Assembly: GCA_937916405.1 (NCBI GenBank)
Contig: CALFUF010000147.1
Coordinates: 1 to 29,690, forward strand
Length of the DNA stretch: 29,690 nt
From: an uncultured Prevotella sp.
GTDB lineage: Bacteria; Bacteroidota; Bacteroidia; Bacteroidales; Bacteroidaceae
Direction: 5' to 3'
How positions within the stretch are numbered: position 1 is the stretch's first letter; each line of letters starts with the position of its first letter. Both the position numbers and the translations under genes were made by a program. The notes beneath the pieces were generated by a model. The model ran no database searches and was not told where the DNA came from. It was given only the letters and a program-made list of their open reading frames with translations. Of this stretch, positions 14,785 to 23,306 are shown one piece after another.

Positions 14785-16695
14785 ATGCGTATGAAGAAAT
14801 TTCTATTTATTACAGCAACTTGCTTGCTGTCTCTGAGTATGGGTGCTCAACCCCTAAAGGTAAACACCTTTGAGGAAGTAAGACGTTCAAGCACCCCATT
14901 TCTGGTACAAGAGAGCACTGGTTCACATCGTGCCCTTGCAGATAACCAATATCTCTGTGGTTACTACGATACCGACGATTTAGCCCAGTACGGATTAGGA
15001 GTAACATCGCTCAATGAAGTATGTAAAGCCGCCAACGAATTCGGTCCTGACATCTACGGGGCTTTTGCTGGATTCAAAGTTGTGGGAATGCGGGTAGGAT
15101 TATGCGCTAACGTTTCTGATTTTGGTGTCTTTATCTGTAAAAATGAGAATAACAGCATTGTTGACTTCAAAGAGAAATCGGTTGGTGTAGGTTATAGTGG
15201 CTGGAACACTGTGATGTTCGACGAGGCGGATCAATTCATATTACCAACAGAAGGCTCTTTCCTTGTTGGATTGAGTTATAAACAGAAGAGCGGAACAACC
15301 AACGATTGCTATCCACTGTCTTGCTATGAGGGTAGTTCTAAAGTCGGTGAACTTCTCTTCTATGGTACCCTTGATTACGGACAAGGGTGGTACAATTTCG
15401 GTAGTAGTTATGGTACTCTTTCCGTCCAACTCATAGTCGAGGGAGAGTTGTCTGAACAAAAAACCATTATCAATGAACTACAAACAGCCTCTTTTGGAAA
15501 GGTTGGCAACGAACTCTCTGGTATCATCAGTATCACCAACATGGGTAAAGACGCTATCAATTCCCTTGACTTCAACTATTATGTTGACGATGTGGTTGTT
15601 GGCAATGCAACTTTTCCTCAATCCATTGCCTCCACCAAGACTGAGGATGTCAAACTCAACATTGCTCTTCCTTCCGACTTGTCTGTTGGCAAGCATACCC
15701 TGAAAGTGGAACTGACAAAAATCAACGATGCCGCTCCTACTGCTGAAATAACGAATAATAACGTCACTGCGGTGTTTGCTGCATATTCAGAAAGCAAGCC
15801 TCGCCAGAAGCAACTCGTAGAGCATTTCACTTCATGGACTTGTACCTACTGTTATCTCGGATATTCCCTGCTTCGACAGATGGAACAGCAGTATGATGAT
15901 GTGGCATGGGTTGCCATCCATGGTAACCAGTCTACACAAACTGACCCCTACTTCTTTAGCAAGTGCAATACCATTATGTCATATCTTGGCGCGAACTCTT
16001 TCCCCAGTGCTAGTTTCAACCGCACCTATCTTCCTGATTTAGCAGAAGGAGAAGCACGTATTGTCTATAGCATCGGGTTTTATGAGCAGTATATCAGTCA
16101 ACTTGTACCTATGATTCACGACATGATGGTGGAGAACAACAATCCTTCCTTCGTGTCACTTGATATCACTTCTTCTTTCGATGCTGACTCTCGTCAGATG
16201 AAAGTAACCGTCAATGGTACTGGTGTAAACCAGGCTGCACAATTATTAGATGATTACGGATTGAACGTTTATGTGACAGAATCGGGACTCACAGGTCGTC
16301 AATACAGTGCTGGTAGTTGGAGTAACAATTTCGAGCACAACAACACCCTACGCGCTGTATTAACCAACACCAATGGAGATGACATCACTTGGGAAGGAGA
16401 TCATTTCACTATGACAAAGACCTATACCGTTCCTGCAGAATATAATGAAAAAAATCTCAGCATTGTCGCCTTTGTTGCTCCTCATCCTGGAAACATCTAT
16501 GACATGGAGGTTAACAACTGTGAGAAAACGAGTCTCACCCTTACCCCTTCAGCCATCCAGACCATCAACAAAGACGCTAAAGCGACGGAGGAAGCTCGCT
16601 ATACCCTTGACGGTCGCAAGATAAGTGAGCCACAGCATGGTATCAACATCGTGAGGATGAGTGATGGTACAGTACGCAAAGTAACTGTGAAATAA
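14785..16695 (+). CDS. Multidomain Omp28-like secreted protein with sorting-like tail
   Basis: The 636-residue protein (or 634 from the second ATG at 14791) begins with the signal peptide MKKFLFITATCLLSLSMGAQ. Residues about 50-220 form a beta-sandwich-like region of the kind seen in Bacteroidetes surface proteins, about 225-332 an Ig/CARDB-like adhesion-type domain (GNELSGIISITNMGKDAINS), and about 340-590 an Omp28-type region with LVEHFTSWTCTYC (C353, C356) and WVAIHGN. The tail ARYTLDGRKISEPQHGINIV ends in VRKVTVK and matches the tail of the previous protein. The order suggests a surface protein carrying a thioredoxin-like head on binding domains. It closes the operon, followed by a terminator at 16716. 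Confidence 0.78.
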   Translation: MRMKKFLFITATCLLSLSMGAQPLKVNTFEEVRRSSTPFLVQESTGSHRALADNQYLCGYYDTDDLAQYGLGVTSLNEVCKAANEFGPDIYGAFAGFKVVGMRVGLCANVSDFGVFICKNENNSIVDFKEKSVGVGYSGWNTVMFDEADQFILPTEGSFLVGLSYKQKSGTTNDCYPLSCYEGSSKVGELLFYGTLDYGQGWYNFGSSYGTLSVQLIVEGELSEQKTIINELQTASFGKVGNELSGIISITNMGKDAINSLDFNYYVDDVVVGNATFPQSIASTKTEDVKLNIALPSDLSVGKHTLKVELTKINDAAPTAEITNNNVTAVFAAYSESKPRQKQLVEHFTSWTCTYCYLGYSLLRQMEQQYDDVAWVAIHGNQSTQTDPYFFSKCNTIMSYLGANSFPSASFNRTYLPDLAEGEARIVYSIGFYEQYISQLVPMIHDMMVENNNPSFVSLDITSSFDADSRQMKVTVNGTGVNQAAQLLDDYGLNVYVTESGLTGRQYSAGSWSNNFEHNNTLRAVLTNTNGDDITWEGDHFTMTKTYTVPAEYNEKNLSIVAFVAPHPGNIYDMEVNNCEKTSLTLTPSAIQTINKDAKATEEARYTLDGRKISEPQHGINIVRMSDGTVRKVTVK

Positions 16696-16715
16696 GTAAT
16701 TTATACCATAATTTT

Positions 16716-16758
16716 ATACTATCAGGATTGTCGTATCAATTCTGATAGTATATTTTTT
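16716..16758 (+). terminator. Intrinsic terminator of the thioredoxin/Omp28 operon
   Basis: Arms 16716-16730 and 16737-16751 pair over 15 positions with one G-T wobble and a 6-nt loop, followed by a run of six T at 16753-16758. It lies 20 bp past the stop codon and ends just before the second promoter repeat. Confidence 0.9.
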
Positions 16759-16765
16759 CGACCTG

Positions 16766-16894
16766 TTATCGCACCAACTTATTGTTCTTTGCTCGGTTTG
16801 CGTAACTTTGGCTTTGCCGAAGTTACTTTGCACTCGGAAATGCAAAGAAAAGCGAGCTTTCCTTTGCATTTCTCTCATTTTTTCGTAACTTTGC
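16766..16894 (+). repeat. Dispersed promoter-bearing repeat, copy 2 (129 bp)
   Basis: Same repeat as 11084-11213. The differences are one A fewer and a C in place of T; together they swap the pair next to the loop of the second hairpin from A-T to G-C, keeping it paired. It again ends in TTTG (16863-16866), 19 nt, TAACTTTGC (16886-16894), here 28 nt before pepT. Confidence 0.92.
16863..16894 (+). promoter_or_regulatory. Promoter for pepT
   Basis: Both consensus elements with a 19-nt spacer, supplied entirely by the dispersed repeat. With a start site a few bases after the -7 box the ATG at 16901 would be almost leaderless, while ATG 16922 has a leader of about 20 nt. Confidence 0.8.
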
Positions 16895-16921
16895 AGACAA
16901 ATGTGCAATATATACGTTAAA

Positions 16922-18145
16922 ATGGATATTACTGAACGATTCCTAAACTACACTAAATTCGATACACAGTCGGCTGAGGAGAGCGACAGTGTACCGAGTA
17001 CCAGTAAGCAACTGATTTTCGCGGAATACCTGAAAAAGGAACTCGAACACGAGGGGTTTGACGATGTGGAACTTGACGAGAAAGGGTATCTCTATGCTAC
17101 CCTGAAGGCGAATACCAAGGGCGAGATTCCCACCATCGGGTTTATCTCGCATTATGACACGTCACCCGACTGCAGCGGTGCGGACATCAAGCCACAGATA
17201 GTACATCAGTATGACGGTTCTGACATCCTGCTCAGTGAGGGTATCGTGAGCAGTCCTAAGAAATTCCCCGAGCTGTTACAGCATATAGGAGAAGACCTGA
17301 TCGTGACTGACGGACATACCCTGTTAGGGGCTGACGACAAGGCTGGTATCGCTGAGATTATCCAGGCAATGGTGTATCTGCAGGAGCATCCGGAGATCAA
17401 GCACGGAAAGATCCGTGTCGCCTTCAACCCCGATGAGGAGATTGGTATGGGAGCCCATCATTTCGACGTGGAGAAATTTGGTTGTGAGTGGGCATATACG
17501 ATGGATGGCGGAGACCTTGGAGAGTTGGAGTTTGAGAACTTCAACGCCGCCTCAGCGAAGATCACCATCAAGGGAGTCAGTGTGCATCCCGGTTATGCGA
17601 AGGGTAAGATGGTGAATGCCAATGCCCTTGCCGCTGAGTTTGCCAAGCTGTTGCCAGAGAATGAGACCCCAGAGACGACAGAAGGTTATCAGGGATTCTA
17701 CCACCTGTTAGGTATCCAGTCGAATATCGAGCAGGCGAAGCTCAGTTACATCATCCGTGACCACGACAGAGACAATTTTGAGGACCGTAAGCGTTTCATC
17801 CAGCTCTGTGCTGAGAAGATGAATGAGAAATACGGAGAAGGAACTGTTGCCACTGAGGTGAAAGACCAATATTATAATATGAAGGAGAAGATCGACCCCC
17901 AGATGCATGTCATCGACCTCGTGTTGCGAGCCATGCAAGAGACTGGTGTCGCTCCGAAGGTCAAGCCCATCCGTGGCGGTACAGACGGTGCCCAGCTCTC
18001 TTTCAAGGGACTCCCCTGCCCCAACATCTTCGCTGGTGGTGTCAATTTCCACGGACCCTATGAGTTTGTATCTATCCAGTCGATGGAGAAAGCGATGGCA
18101 GTGATTGTGAAGATCTGCGAGCTGACGGCTGGGTATAATGACTGA
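16922..18145 (+). CDS. pepT: Peptidase T (tripeptide aminopeptidase)
   Basis: PepT is a cytosolic M20B metallopeptidase that removes the N-terminal residue from tripeptides using two zinc ions. The 407-residue product from ATG 16922 (MDITERFLNYTKFDTQS) has the full metal and catalytic set: SHYDTSPDCSG, LLGADDKAGIAEI, FNPDEEIGMGAHHFD, YTMDGGDLGELEFE and NFHGPYEF near the C-terminus, plus RGGTDGAQLSFKGLPCPNIF. The 7-residue-longer start at 16901 adds a segment not typical of the family. Its promoter comes from the dispersed repeat. The stop codon lies in the first unit of a heptanucleotide array that fills the gap to the antiporter gene. Confidence 0.95.
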   Translation: MDITERFLNYTKFDTQSAEESDSVPSTSKQLIFAEYLKKELEHEGFDDVELDEKGYLYATLKANTKGEIPTIGFISHYDTSPDCSGADIKPQIVHQYDGSDILLSEGIVSSPKKFPELLQHIGEDLIVTDGHTLLGADDKAGIAEIIQAMVYLQEHPEIKHGKIRVAFNPDEEIGMGAHHFDVEKFGCEWAYTMDGGDLGELEFENFNAASAKITIKGVSVHPGYAKGKMVNANALAAEFAKLLPENETPETTEGYQGFYHLLGIQSNIEQAKLSYIIRDHDRDNFEDRKRFIQLCAEKMNEKYGEGTVATEVKDQYYNMKEKIDPQMHVIDLVLRAMQETGVAPKVKPIRGGTDGAQLSFKGLPCPNIFAGGVNFHGPYEFVSIQSMEKAMAVIVKICELTAGYND

Positions 18146-18185
18146 GGTAAGAGGTAAGAGGTGAGAGGTGAGAGGTAAGAGTTAA
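18144..18185. repeat. Heptanucleotide array between pepT and the antiporter
   Basis: Six 7-bp units: GAGGTAA, GAGGTAA, GAGGTGA, GAGGTGA, GAGGTAA and GAGTTAA, followed by a degenerate GAGAAAA. The units match those in the GH127 gene. The array starts inside the pepT stop codon and occupies nearly the whole 51-bp gap before ATG 18197. Its GAGG cores could act as weak ribosome-binding sites, though Bacteroidetes rarely use them. Confidence 0.92.
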
Positions 18186-18196
18186 GAGAAAAAGAT

Positions 18197-20455
18197 ATGG
18201 CGGAGTTACCTGATTTGATTAATGACCTTGCGTTGATATTGATATCAGCAGGTGTCGTCACACTGATTTTCAAGAAGTTGAAACAGCCATTGGTATTGGG
18301 ATATATCGTGGCGGGGTTCCTCGTGAGTCCACACATGCCCTATACCGCCTCCGTTGTTGACGGAGAGAGTATTCATCTATGGGCTGACATTGGTGTGATG
18401 TTCCTTTTGTTCTCGTTAGGACTTGACTTCTCGTTTAAGAAGATTCTGAAGATGGGAGCCTCTCCGATTATCTCCACCATCACCATTATCTTCTTCATGT
18501 CCGTGATTGGTGTTCTGGTAGGACATCTCTTCGGATGGAGTAAGATGGACTGTATCTTCCTGGGTGGTATGCTTGCCATGAGTTCCACCACGATTATCTA
18601 TAAGGCTTTCGATGACTTAGGGTTGCGCCAGCAGCAGTTTGCCGGACTGGTGATGAGTGTGCTGATCCTGGAGGACATCCTCGCCATTGTGATGATGGTG
18701 ATGCTGAGTGCCATTGCCAGTGGTAACAACCCCGATAGTGGTCAGATGTTAGGATCCATCGCGAAGATCGGTTTCTTCCTTGTCCTGTGGCTGGTGGTAG
18801 GTATCTTTGCCATTCCCGCATTCCTACGTAAGGTAAGAAGTCTTGTGAATGCCGAGGTATTACTGGTCGTGTCATTAGGCTTATGTTGTGCGATGGCAGT
18901 TTTCTCGACGAAGGTAGGATTCTCGTCAGCCTTCGGATCCTTCATCATGGGTAGTATCCTTGCCGAGACCGTTGAGGCAGAGCGTATTGAGAAGTTGGTA
19001 GAGCCAGTGAAGAACCTGTTTGGAGCTATCTTCTTCGTGTCCGTAGGTATGTTGGTAGACCCTATCATCCTGGTGGAATATGCCATTCCTATCCTCACGT
19101 TAGTCCTTGCCATCCTGTTAGGACAGAGCATTTTCGGTTCTATCGCCTTTATGTTAGGCGGTGAGAGTCTGAAGTCAGCGATGCGTTGCGGATTCTCCAT
19201 GGCGCAGATTGGTGAGTTTTCTTTCATCATTGCGTCGTTAGGACTGTCATTAGGAGTGATCAGCGACTTCCTCTACCCTGTCGTTGTCGCCGTCTCTGTC
19301 ATCACCACCTTCCTCACCCCGTATATGATCCGTCTTGCCACGCCCGTCTATAACAGTCTGGAGCGAAGGCTTCCCTCCCGTCTCATCCAGTTGTTAAACC
19401 ACCTGTCGATGAGTCATCCCTCCTCCAAGGAGCGTAGCAAATGGAAGAATTTATTGGCACAGATGGCGATTAACACCCTCATCTACTCCATCCTCACCAC
19501 TGCCGTCATCACTGTGATGTTCACCTTTGTGTTGCCCATCACCCGTAAGATGCTGCCAGGATGGGAGCTCCACTGGTACGCCAATGCCATCACGGGAATA
19601 CTGACCATTCTGCTCATCGCCCCCTTCCTCCGTGCCATCGTGATGAAGAAGAACCATAGTGAGGAGTGGAAGGCATTATGGGCAGAGAGTAATATCAACC
19701 GTCCCCCGTTGTTGTTTACCATTTTAGTGCGTGCCTTCATTGCCGTAGGATTCATCTTCTATATCTGTAACTACCTGAGCCGTTTCTCCAGTGCGGTCAT
19801 GATCACCATTGGTGTACTTGTCGTTGTCCTGATTATCGTCTCCCGTTCTATCAAGCAAAGGAGTATCAAGCTGGAGCGTTTATTTATCCTGAACCTCCGC
19901 TCTCGTGATATCGCTGCCCAGGTACATGGTAAGAAACGTCCCCTTTATGAGGGCAGGTTGCTGGACCGTGACGTGCACATCGCCGTTTTTGATGTCCCCA
20001 TGGACTCGATGTGGATGGGTAGCTCGCTGAAGCAACTGCGACTCGGACAGAAATACGGAGTGCATATCACGAGTATTCTCCGTGCCAATCACCGTTTAAA
20101 TATCCCAGACGGGGAGTATGTCATCTACCCTGGCGACAAGTTAGAGATTATCGGTAGTGACGAGCAGTTGAACAAGTTCAGGCAAGCTATACAGAGTGAG
20201 GTATTCGGAGAAGACCTTCACTTAGAGGACCGTGAGATGAAGCTGCGTCAGATGATTATCGGCGAGGATAGTCAGTTTATTGGTAAGACCTTGAAAGAGA
20301 GCGGTATCCGTGACACCTACAGTTGTATGGTTGTCGGACTGGAGGAAGGAAAAGAAAACCTCTCGTCCGTCAGTCCCAGTAGGAAATTCCAGGAAGGCGA
20401 CATCATCTGGGTGGTAGGTGAAGAGGAGGCGTTACAAGCGTTGTTGAACGGTTAG
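18197..20455 (+). CDS. CPA2-type cation/proton antiporter with two RCK_C-like domains
   Basis: The 752-residue inner-membrane protein begins with the CPA2/Kef pattern: about twelve membrane segments over residues 1-380 (for example DLALILISAGVVTLIFKKLK, GYIVAGFLVSPHMPY, FSLGLDFSFKKILKMG, AMSSTTIIYKAFDDLG, VLILEDILAIVMMVM, FGSFIMGSILAET). A second hydrophobic group lies at about 420-555, and two RCK_C/TrkA-C-like cytoplasmic domains follow at about 590-665 and 675-750, ending in EGDIIWVVGEEEALQALL. No Rossmann RCK_N nucleotide-binding domain is visible, so gating is probably by a ligand bound to the RCK_C domains. Such proteins exchange K+ or Na+ for H+. It may be cotranscribed with pepT across the heptamer array. 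Confidence 0.9.
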   Translation: MAELPDLINDLALILISAGVVTLIFKKLKQPLVLGYIVAGFLVSPHMPYTASVVDGESIHLWADIGVMFLLFSLGLDFSFKKILKMGASPIISTITIIFFMSVIGVLVGHLFGWSKMDCIFLGGMLAMSSTTIIYKAFDDLGLRQQQFAGLVMSVLILEDILAIVMMVMLSAIASGNNPDSGQMLGSIAKIGFFLVLWLVVGIFAIPAFLRKVRSLVNAEVLLVVSLGLCCAMAVFSTKVGFSSAFGSFIMGSILAETVEAERIEKLVEPVKNLFGAIFFVSVGMLVDPIILVEYAIPILTLVLAILLGQSIFGSIAFMLGGESLKSAMRCGFSMAQIGEFSFIIASLGLSLGVISDFLYPVVVAVSVITTFLTPYMIRLATPVYNSLERRLPSRLIQLLNHLSMSHPSSKERSKWKNLLAQMAINTLIYSILTTAVITVMFTFVLPITRKMLPGWELHWYANAITGILTILLIAPFLRAIVMKKNHSEEWKALWAESNINRPPLLFTILVRAFIAVGFIFYICNYLSRFSSAVMITIGVLVVVLIIVSRSIKQRSIKLERLFILNLRSRDIAAQVHGKKRPLYEGRLLDRDVHIAVFDVPMDSMWMGSSLKQLRLGQKYGVHITSILRANHRLNIPDGEYVIYPGDKLEIIGSDEQLNKFRQAIQSEVFGEDLHLEDREMKLRQMIIGEDSQFIGKTLKESGIRDTYSCMVVGLEEGKENLSSVSPSRKFQEGDIIWVVGEEEALQALLNG

Positions 20456-20470
20456 CGGTTAGCGGTTAGC
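20450..20470. repeat. Heptanucleotide array at the antiporter stop codon
   Basis: Three exact GGTTAGC units followed by a degenerate GGGTTAA. The first unit supplies the TAG stop of the antiporter. The repeat differs in sequence from the GAGGTGA type but has the same 7-bp period. It lies in the 18-bp gap between two convergent genes. Confidence 0.85.
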
Positions 20471-20473
20471 GGG

Positions 20474-23284
20474 TTAATACCACTGTACCGCATTGGAATA
20501 ACTGCTACGCTTATCATATTTCAGAGCGTCGGTAAGCGTAGCGGCATTGCATCGGAAGGAGAAGTTATAACTGGTATAAGGTGCCAACACCACTGAACAG
20601 GACATATTGAAACAGTGGAGGTCACGGGAGAGTGATGCCGTGGTCATAGATATCTTATGGTTCTCGAAGTCATAACCTGAGGAGAATGAGATATTCCAGC
20701 CGTCCGATATTCTGACATTACCACTGACGTTCAGGTTCTGCGTAAACTTATACGGATAGCGCATGGTATCGTAATTAAACTTGCCACCCGTATTCTCACG
20801 CATGGTGATACCATAGCCGATACTCAGAGACCAAGGCACGTTAAACAACATATAGCCATCCTCGTCCGTCTCAGCCTTTCCAGCATTCTCCTTTCTGGCA
20901 CCATGTTTTCCTGCCTCCATCTTATCATCGACATTCGTCTCCGCGCCAGTATCATACTCATCCTGGTCTTTATCCTTGTCCTGGTCTTTCTTCACCTTCT
21001 CACCCCGCAGCCATTTGAAGAAATTTGCCACCTTCTTATTATCGAGGGTGTATGACAGGTTCTGGGACATACCCTGAAATCGTCCGAAGCGTCCCTTGCT
21101 ATACTCCGTGCGGGTACCGATATAAGGACGGGCACCCACAGAGTCAGCCTCATAAGCATACGTAGCGAATACCGCATTCAGGTTGAGGGTATAACTCTTC
21201 GAGAGTTTCAATCGCAAGCGTGTGGAAAGGTCGCTCCAAGGACGTTCCTTAGCCGCGAAGTTATAAGACATGGAGGCACCCAGCTCATCGATGATACTGA
21301 TCTTCTTGAAACCAGTAGAGTCATCTTCACTGCGTATCTTCATCTCGATATTGTTCTTGATATCCCACGAGAGACTTCCCGTCTTTCCTTTTCCCGGTAC
21401 GCCATAGAGTGTGCCCGTATAAGGAGAATAGGTCACCAATGACACATTACCATTGGCATCCGTCTTCTGATAAGTGTCGTAATAGCCATAGCTCGAGGTA
21501 CTGAAGTCAGGGGCGTAGTTGAAACTGACAGAAGGAGTGAACACGTGACGTATCGCCTGTATCTTATCGCCGAAGATCTTACGGCTGGGAACATAGAATC
21601 CATATAGCGTAGTAGAAGCCGACAGTGCTAAGGACCAGTCATAGACGTTATGGAAGCCTGTCACCGTATCTATCTTCTCCCTCTGGTTGTCCTCATCCCA
21701 CGACCTTTTGTATTTCTGTGTATACATACGGTCCGTGAAGTTAAAGGAAGCCGTAAGGTTCAGGTAGTCGAACAACGTGAAGTTACCACTGATGGGAATG
21801 CTGTGCTTCATACCGTTACGCCAGTCTCTTGTCAGACTAGAATGCAACAGTTTATCCTCTTTAGTACTAATCGAGTTGCTCAATTGTCCAGTATAACTCA
21901 CGGAGATCTTCTCATACCAGCGTTCCTTTCCTGCCGCATGTTTCCGCTTAAAGGGGTAGAAACGGGCGACAGAGATATTCAGGTCAGGCAGTGTCAACCC
22001 AATGGTAGAGTCACGCATATTCTGGTTGAGGTTGAAGGTAGAGCTCAGCGACATACCGATACTGCTGAAAGTGGTGCTCCAGTTGACAGAACTGGTACGT
22101 GTTGACTGGGTCCTTGCCTGTGGGTTATACATCGAGTTAAGGTTGTTAGGCTCATAATTCGTCGTAGCGAAATTGACACTTGCCGACAGGGAGGAGTAAG
22201 GATTCGCCTTAGAGTCCTGACGATGGCTCCACTGTACCTTGAAACTCGTCGACTTCACATAGTCAGGCATATTCTTATCACCCGTCACTGAGTTCTGGTA
22301 ACTGAAGAAGAAAGAACCGCTATACTTATAACGCTTACGGTAGTTGCTTGCCGCGGAGAGTCCCCAAGAGCCCTTGGTATATATCTCACCCAACAGTTTC
22401 AGGTCCAACTTATCACTCATCGCAAAGTAATAACCACCATCCCGCAGGTAGAAACCACGGGAAGTCTCGTCACCATACGTTGGCATAATGAAACCAGAAG
22501 AGTAGCTCTTCGTGAAGGGGAAGAAACCGTAAGGGATGGCAAAAGGAAGAGGAACGTCAGCCACTACCAAATAGGCAGGACCGAACACGACATCCTTTCC
22601 GGGACGTACCTTAGCCCTTGACAGGGCGAGATAGAAATCAGGATGGGGCTCGTCACAGGTGGTATACCGACCATGCTGTAAGAACAGTTCACCTTTCTCA
22701 TTACGCTTGGAGAGCTCAGACACCATGAATCCCTCGTCCTGTTGGGTGTAGACATTCTGTATCAGACCCTTCTTCGTCTTGAAGTTGAATGCCATGGTAT
22801 CACTCTCGTAGGTATCATTTCCCATCTTGAAGATAGGAGTGCCAAACTTCGCGCCAGTAGTATCACGGGCACCAGTGGCATGTACGAGACTGGAGTCCAT
22901 CTGCATATAGATCTGCTCACTCTGCAGGTCCATATCCTGATATTTCACCTTTGAGTTACCAAACAGGCGGGCAATACCAGAGCCAGCCTCATAAGTCATC
23001 GAGTCATCTGCCTGATATTCCACGGGTGCGTCAATTCCTTTCTTACGCTCCCTGTTCAGACTGTCAGCATACAGTGAGTCATCTATCGCCTTGTTATGTT
23101 TCCAGATGGCTTTCTGCAAGGAGTCCATGTGTAAGGTATCCACCTTCAGCGAGTCTGCTATGACGGAGTCCGTACGCACGCTATCCCTGCCCTTCTCGTC
23201 TTGGGGGAAGTGCCAACGAGGTATCTCCGCCATCACAAAGGTGAGGACGAAGAGCAATACGATGATGAGCGTATTTTTTCTCAC
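20474..23284 (-). CDS. lptD: LptD-like LPS-assembly outer-membrane protein
   Basis: LptD is the outer-membrane barrel that inserts lipopolysaccharide. The 936-residue protein has a signal peptide (MRKNTLIIVLLFVLTFVMAE), an OstA/LptA-like beta-jellyroll at about 85-230 (VEYQADDSMTYEAGSGIARL, GNSKVKYQDMDLQSEQIYM), and a long C-terminal barrel with PLPFAIPYGFFPF and many aromatic strands. An acidic/lysine-rich insertion near residues 770-810 (KKDQDKDKDQDEYDTGAE) is probably a surface loop. The start codon is GTG; there is no in-frame ATG that keeps the signal peptide. The GTG lies only 4 nt after a TACCTTTGC box, suggesting a leaderless transcript. Bacteroidetes LptD is diverged, so the name rests on domain order and motifs. 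Confidence 0.82.
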   Translation of the reverse strand: MRKNTLIIVLLFVLTFVMAEIPRWHFPQDEKGRDSVRTDSVIADSLKVDTLHMDSLQKAIWKHNKAIDDSLYADSLNRERKKGIDAPVEYQADDSMTYEAGSGIARLFGNSKVKYQDMDLQSEQIYMQMDSSLVHATGARDTTGAKFGTPIFKMGNDTYESDTMAFNFKTKKGLIQNVYTQQDEGFMVSELSKRNEKGELFLQHGRYTTCDEPHPDFYLALSRAKVRPGKDVVFGPAYLVVADVPLPFAIPYGFFPFTKSYSSGFIMPTYGDETSRGFYLRDGGYYFAMSDKLDLKLLGEIYTKGSWGLSAASNYRKRYKYSGSFFFSYQNSVTGDKNMPDYVKSTSFKVQWSHRQDSKANPYSSLSASVNFATTNYEPNNLNSMYNPQARTQSTRTSSVNWSTTFSSIGMSLSSTFNLNQNMRDSTIGLTLPDLNISVARFYPFKRKHAAGKERWYEKISVSYTGQLSNSISTKEDKLLHSSLTRDWRNGMKHSIPISGNFTLFDYLNLTASFNFTDRMYTQKYKRSWDEDNQREKIDTVTGFHNVYDWSLALSASTTLYGFYVPSRKIFGDKIQAIRHVFTPSVSFNYAPDFSTSSYGYYDTYQKTDANGNVSLVTYSPYTGTLYGVPGKGKTGSLSWDIKNNIEMKIRSEDDSTGFKKISIIDELGASMSYNFAAKERPWSDLSTRLRLKLSKSYTLNLNAVFATYAYEADSVGARPYIGTRTEYSKGRFGRFQGMSQNLSYTLDNKKVANFFKWLRGEKVKKDQDKDKDQDEYDTGAETNVDDKMEAGKHGARKENAGKAETDEDGYMLFNVPWSLSIGYGITMRENTGGKFNYDTMRYPYKFTQNLNVSGNVRISDGWNISFSSGYDFENHKISMTTASLSRDLHCFNMSCSVVLAPYTSYNFSFRCNAATLTDALKYDKRSSYSNAVQWY

Positions 23285-23288
23285 GGCT

Positions 23289-23297
23289 GCAAAGGTA
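23289..23297 (-). promoter_or_regulatory. Bacteroidetes -7 element of lptD
   Basis: Minus strand TACCTTTGC is a full consensus match. The expected -33 position (about 23317-23320) falls in a heptamer array and reads TCTT rather than TTTG. Confidence 0.65.
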
Positions 23298-23306
23298 GTA
23301 AAAAAA

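Noticed and set aside
20450..20474. Bidirectional terminator between the antiporter and lptD
   Set aside because: The gap is made of GGTTAGC repeats without an inverted repeat or T-run.
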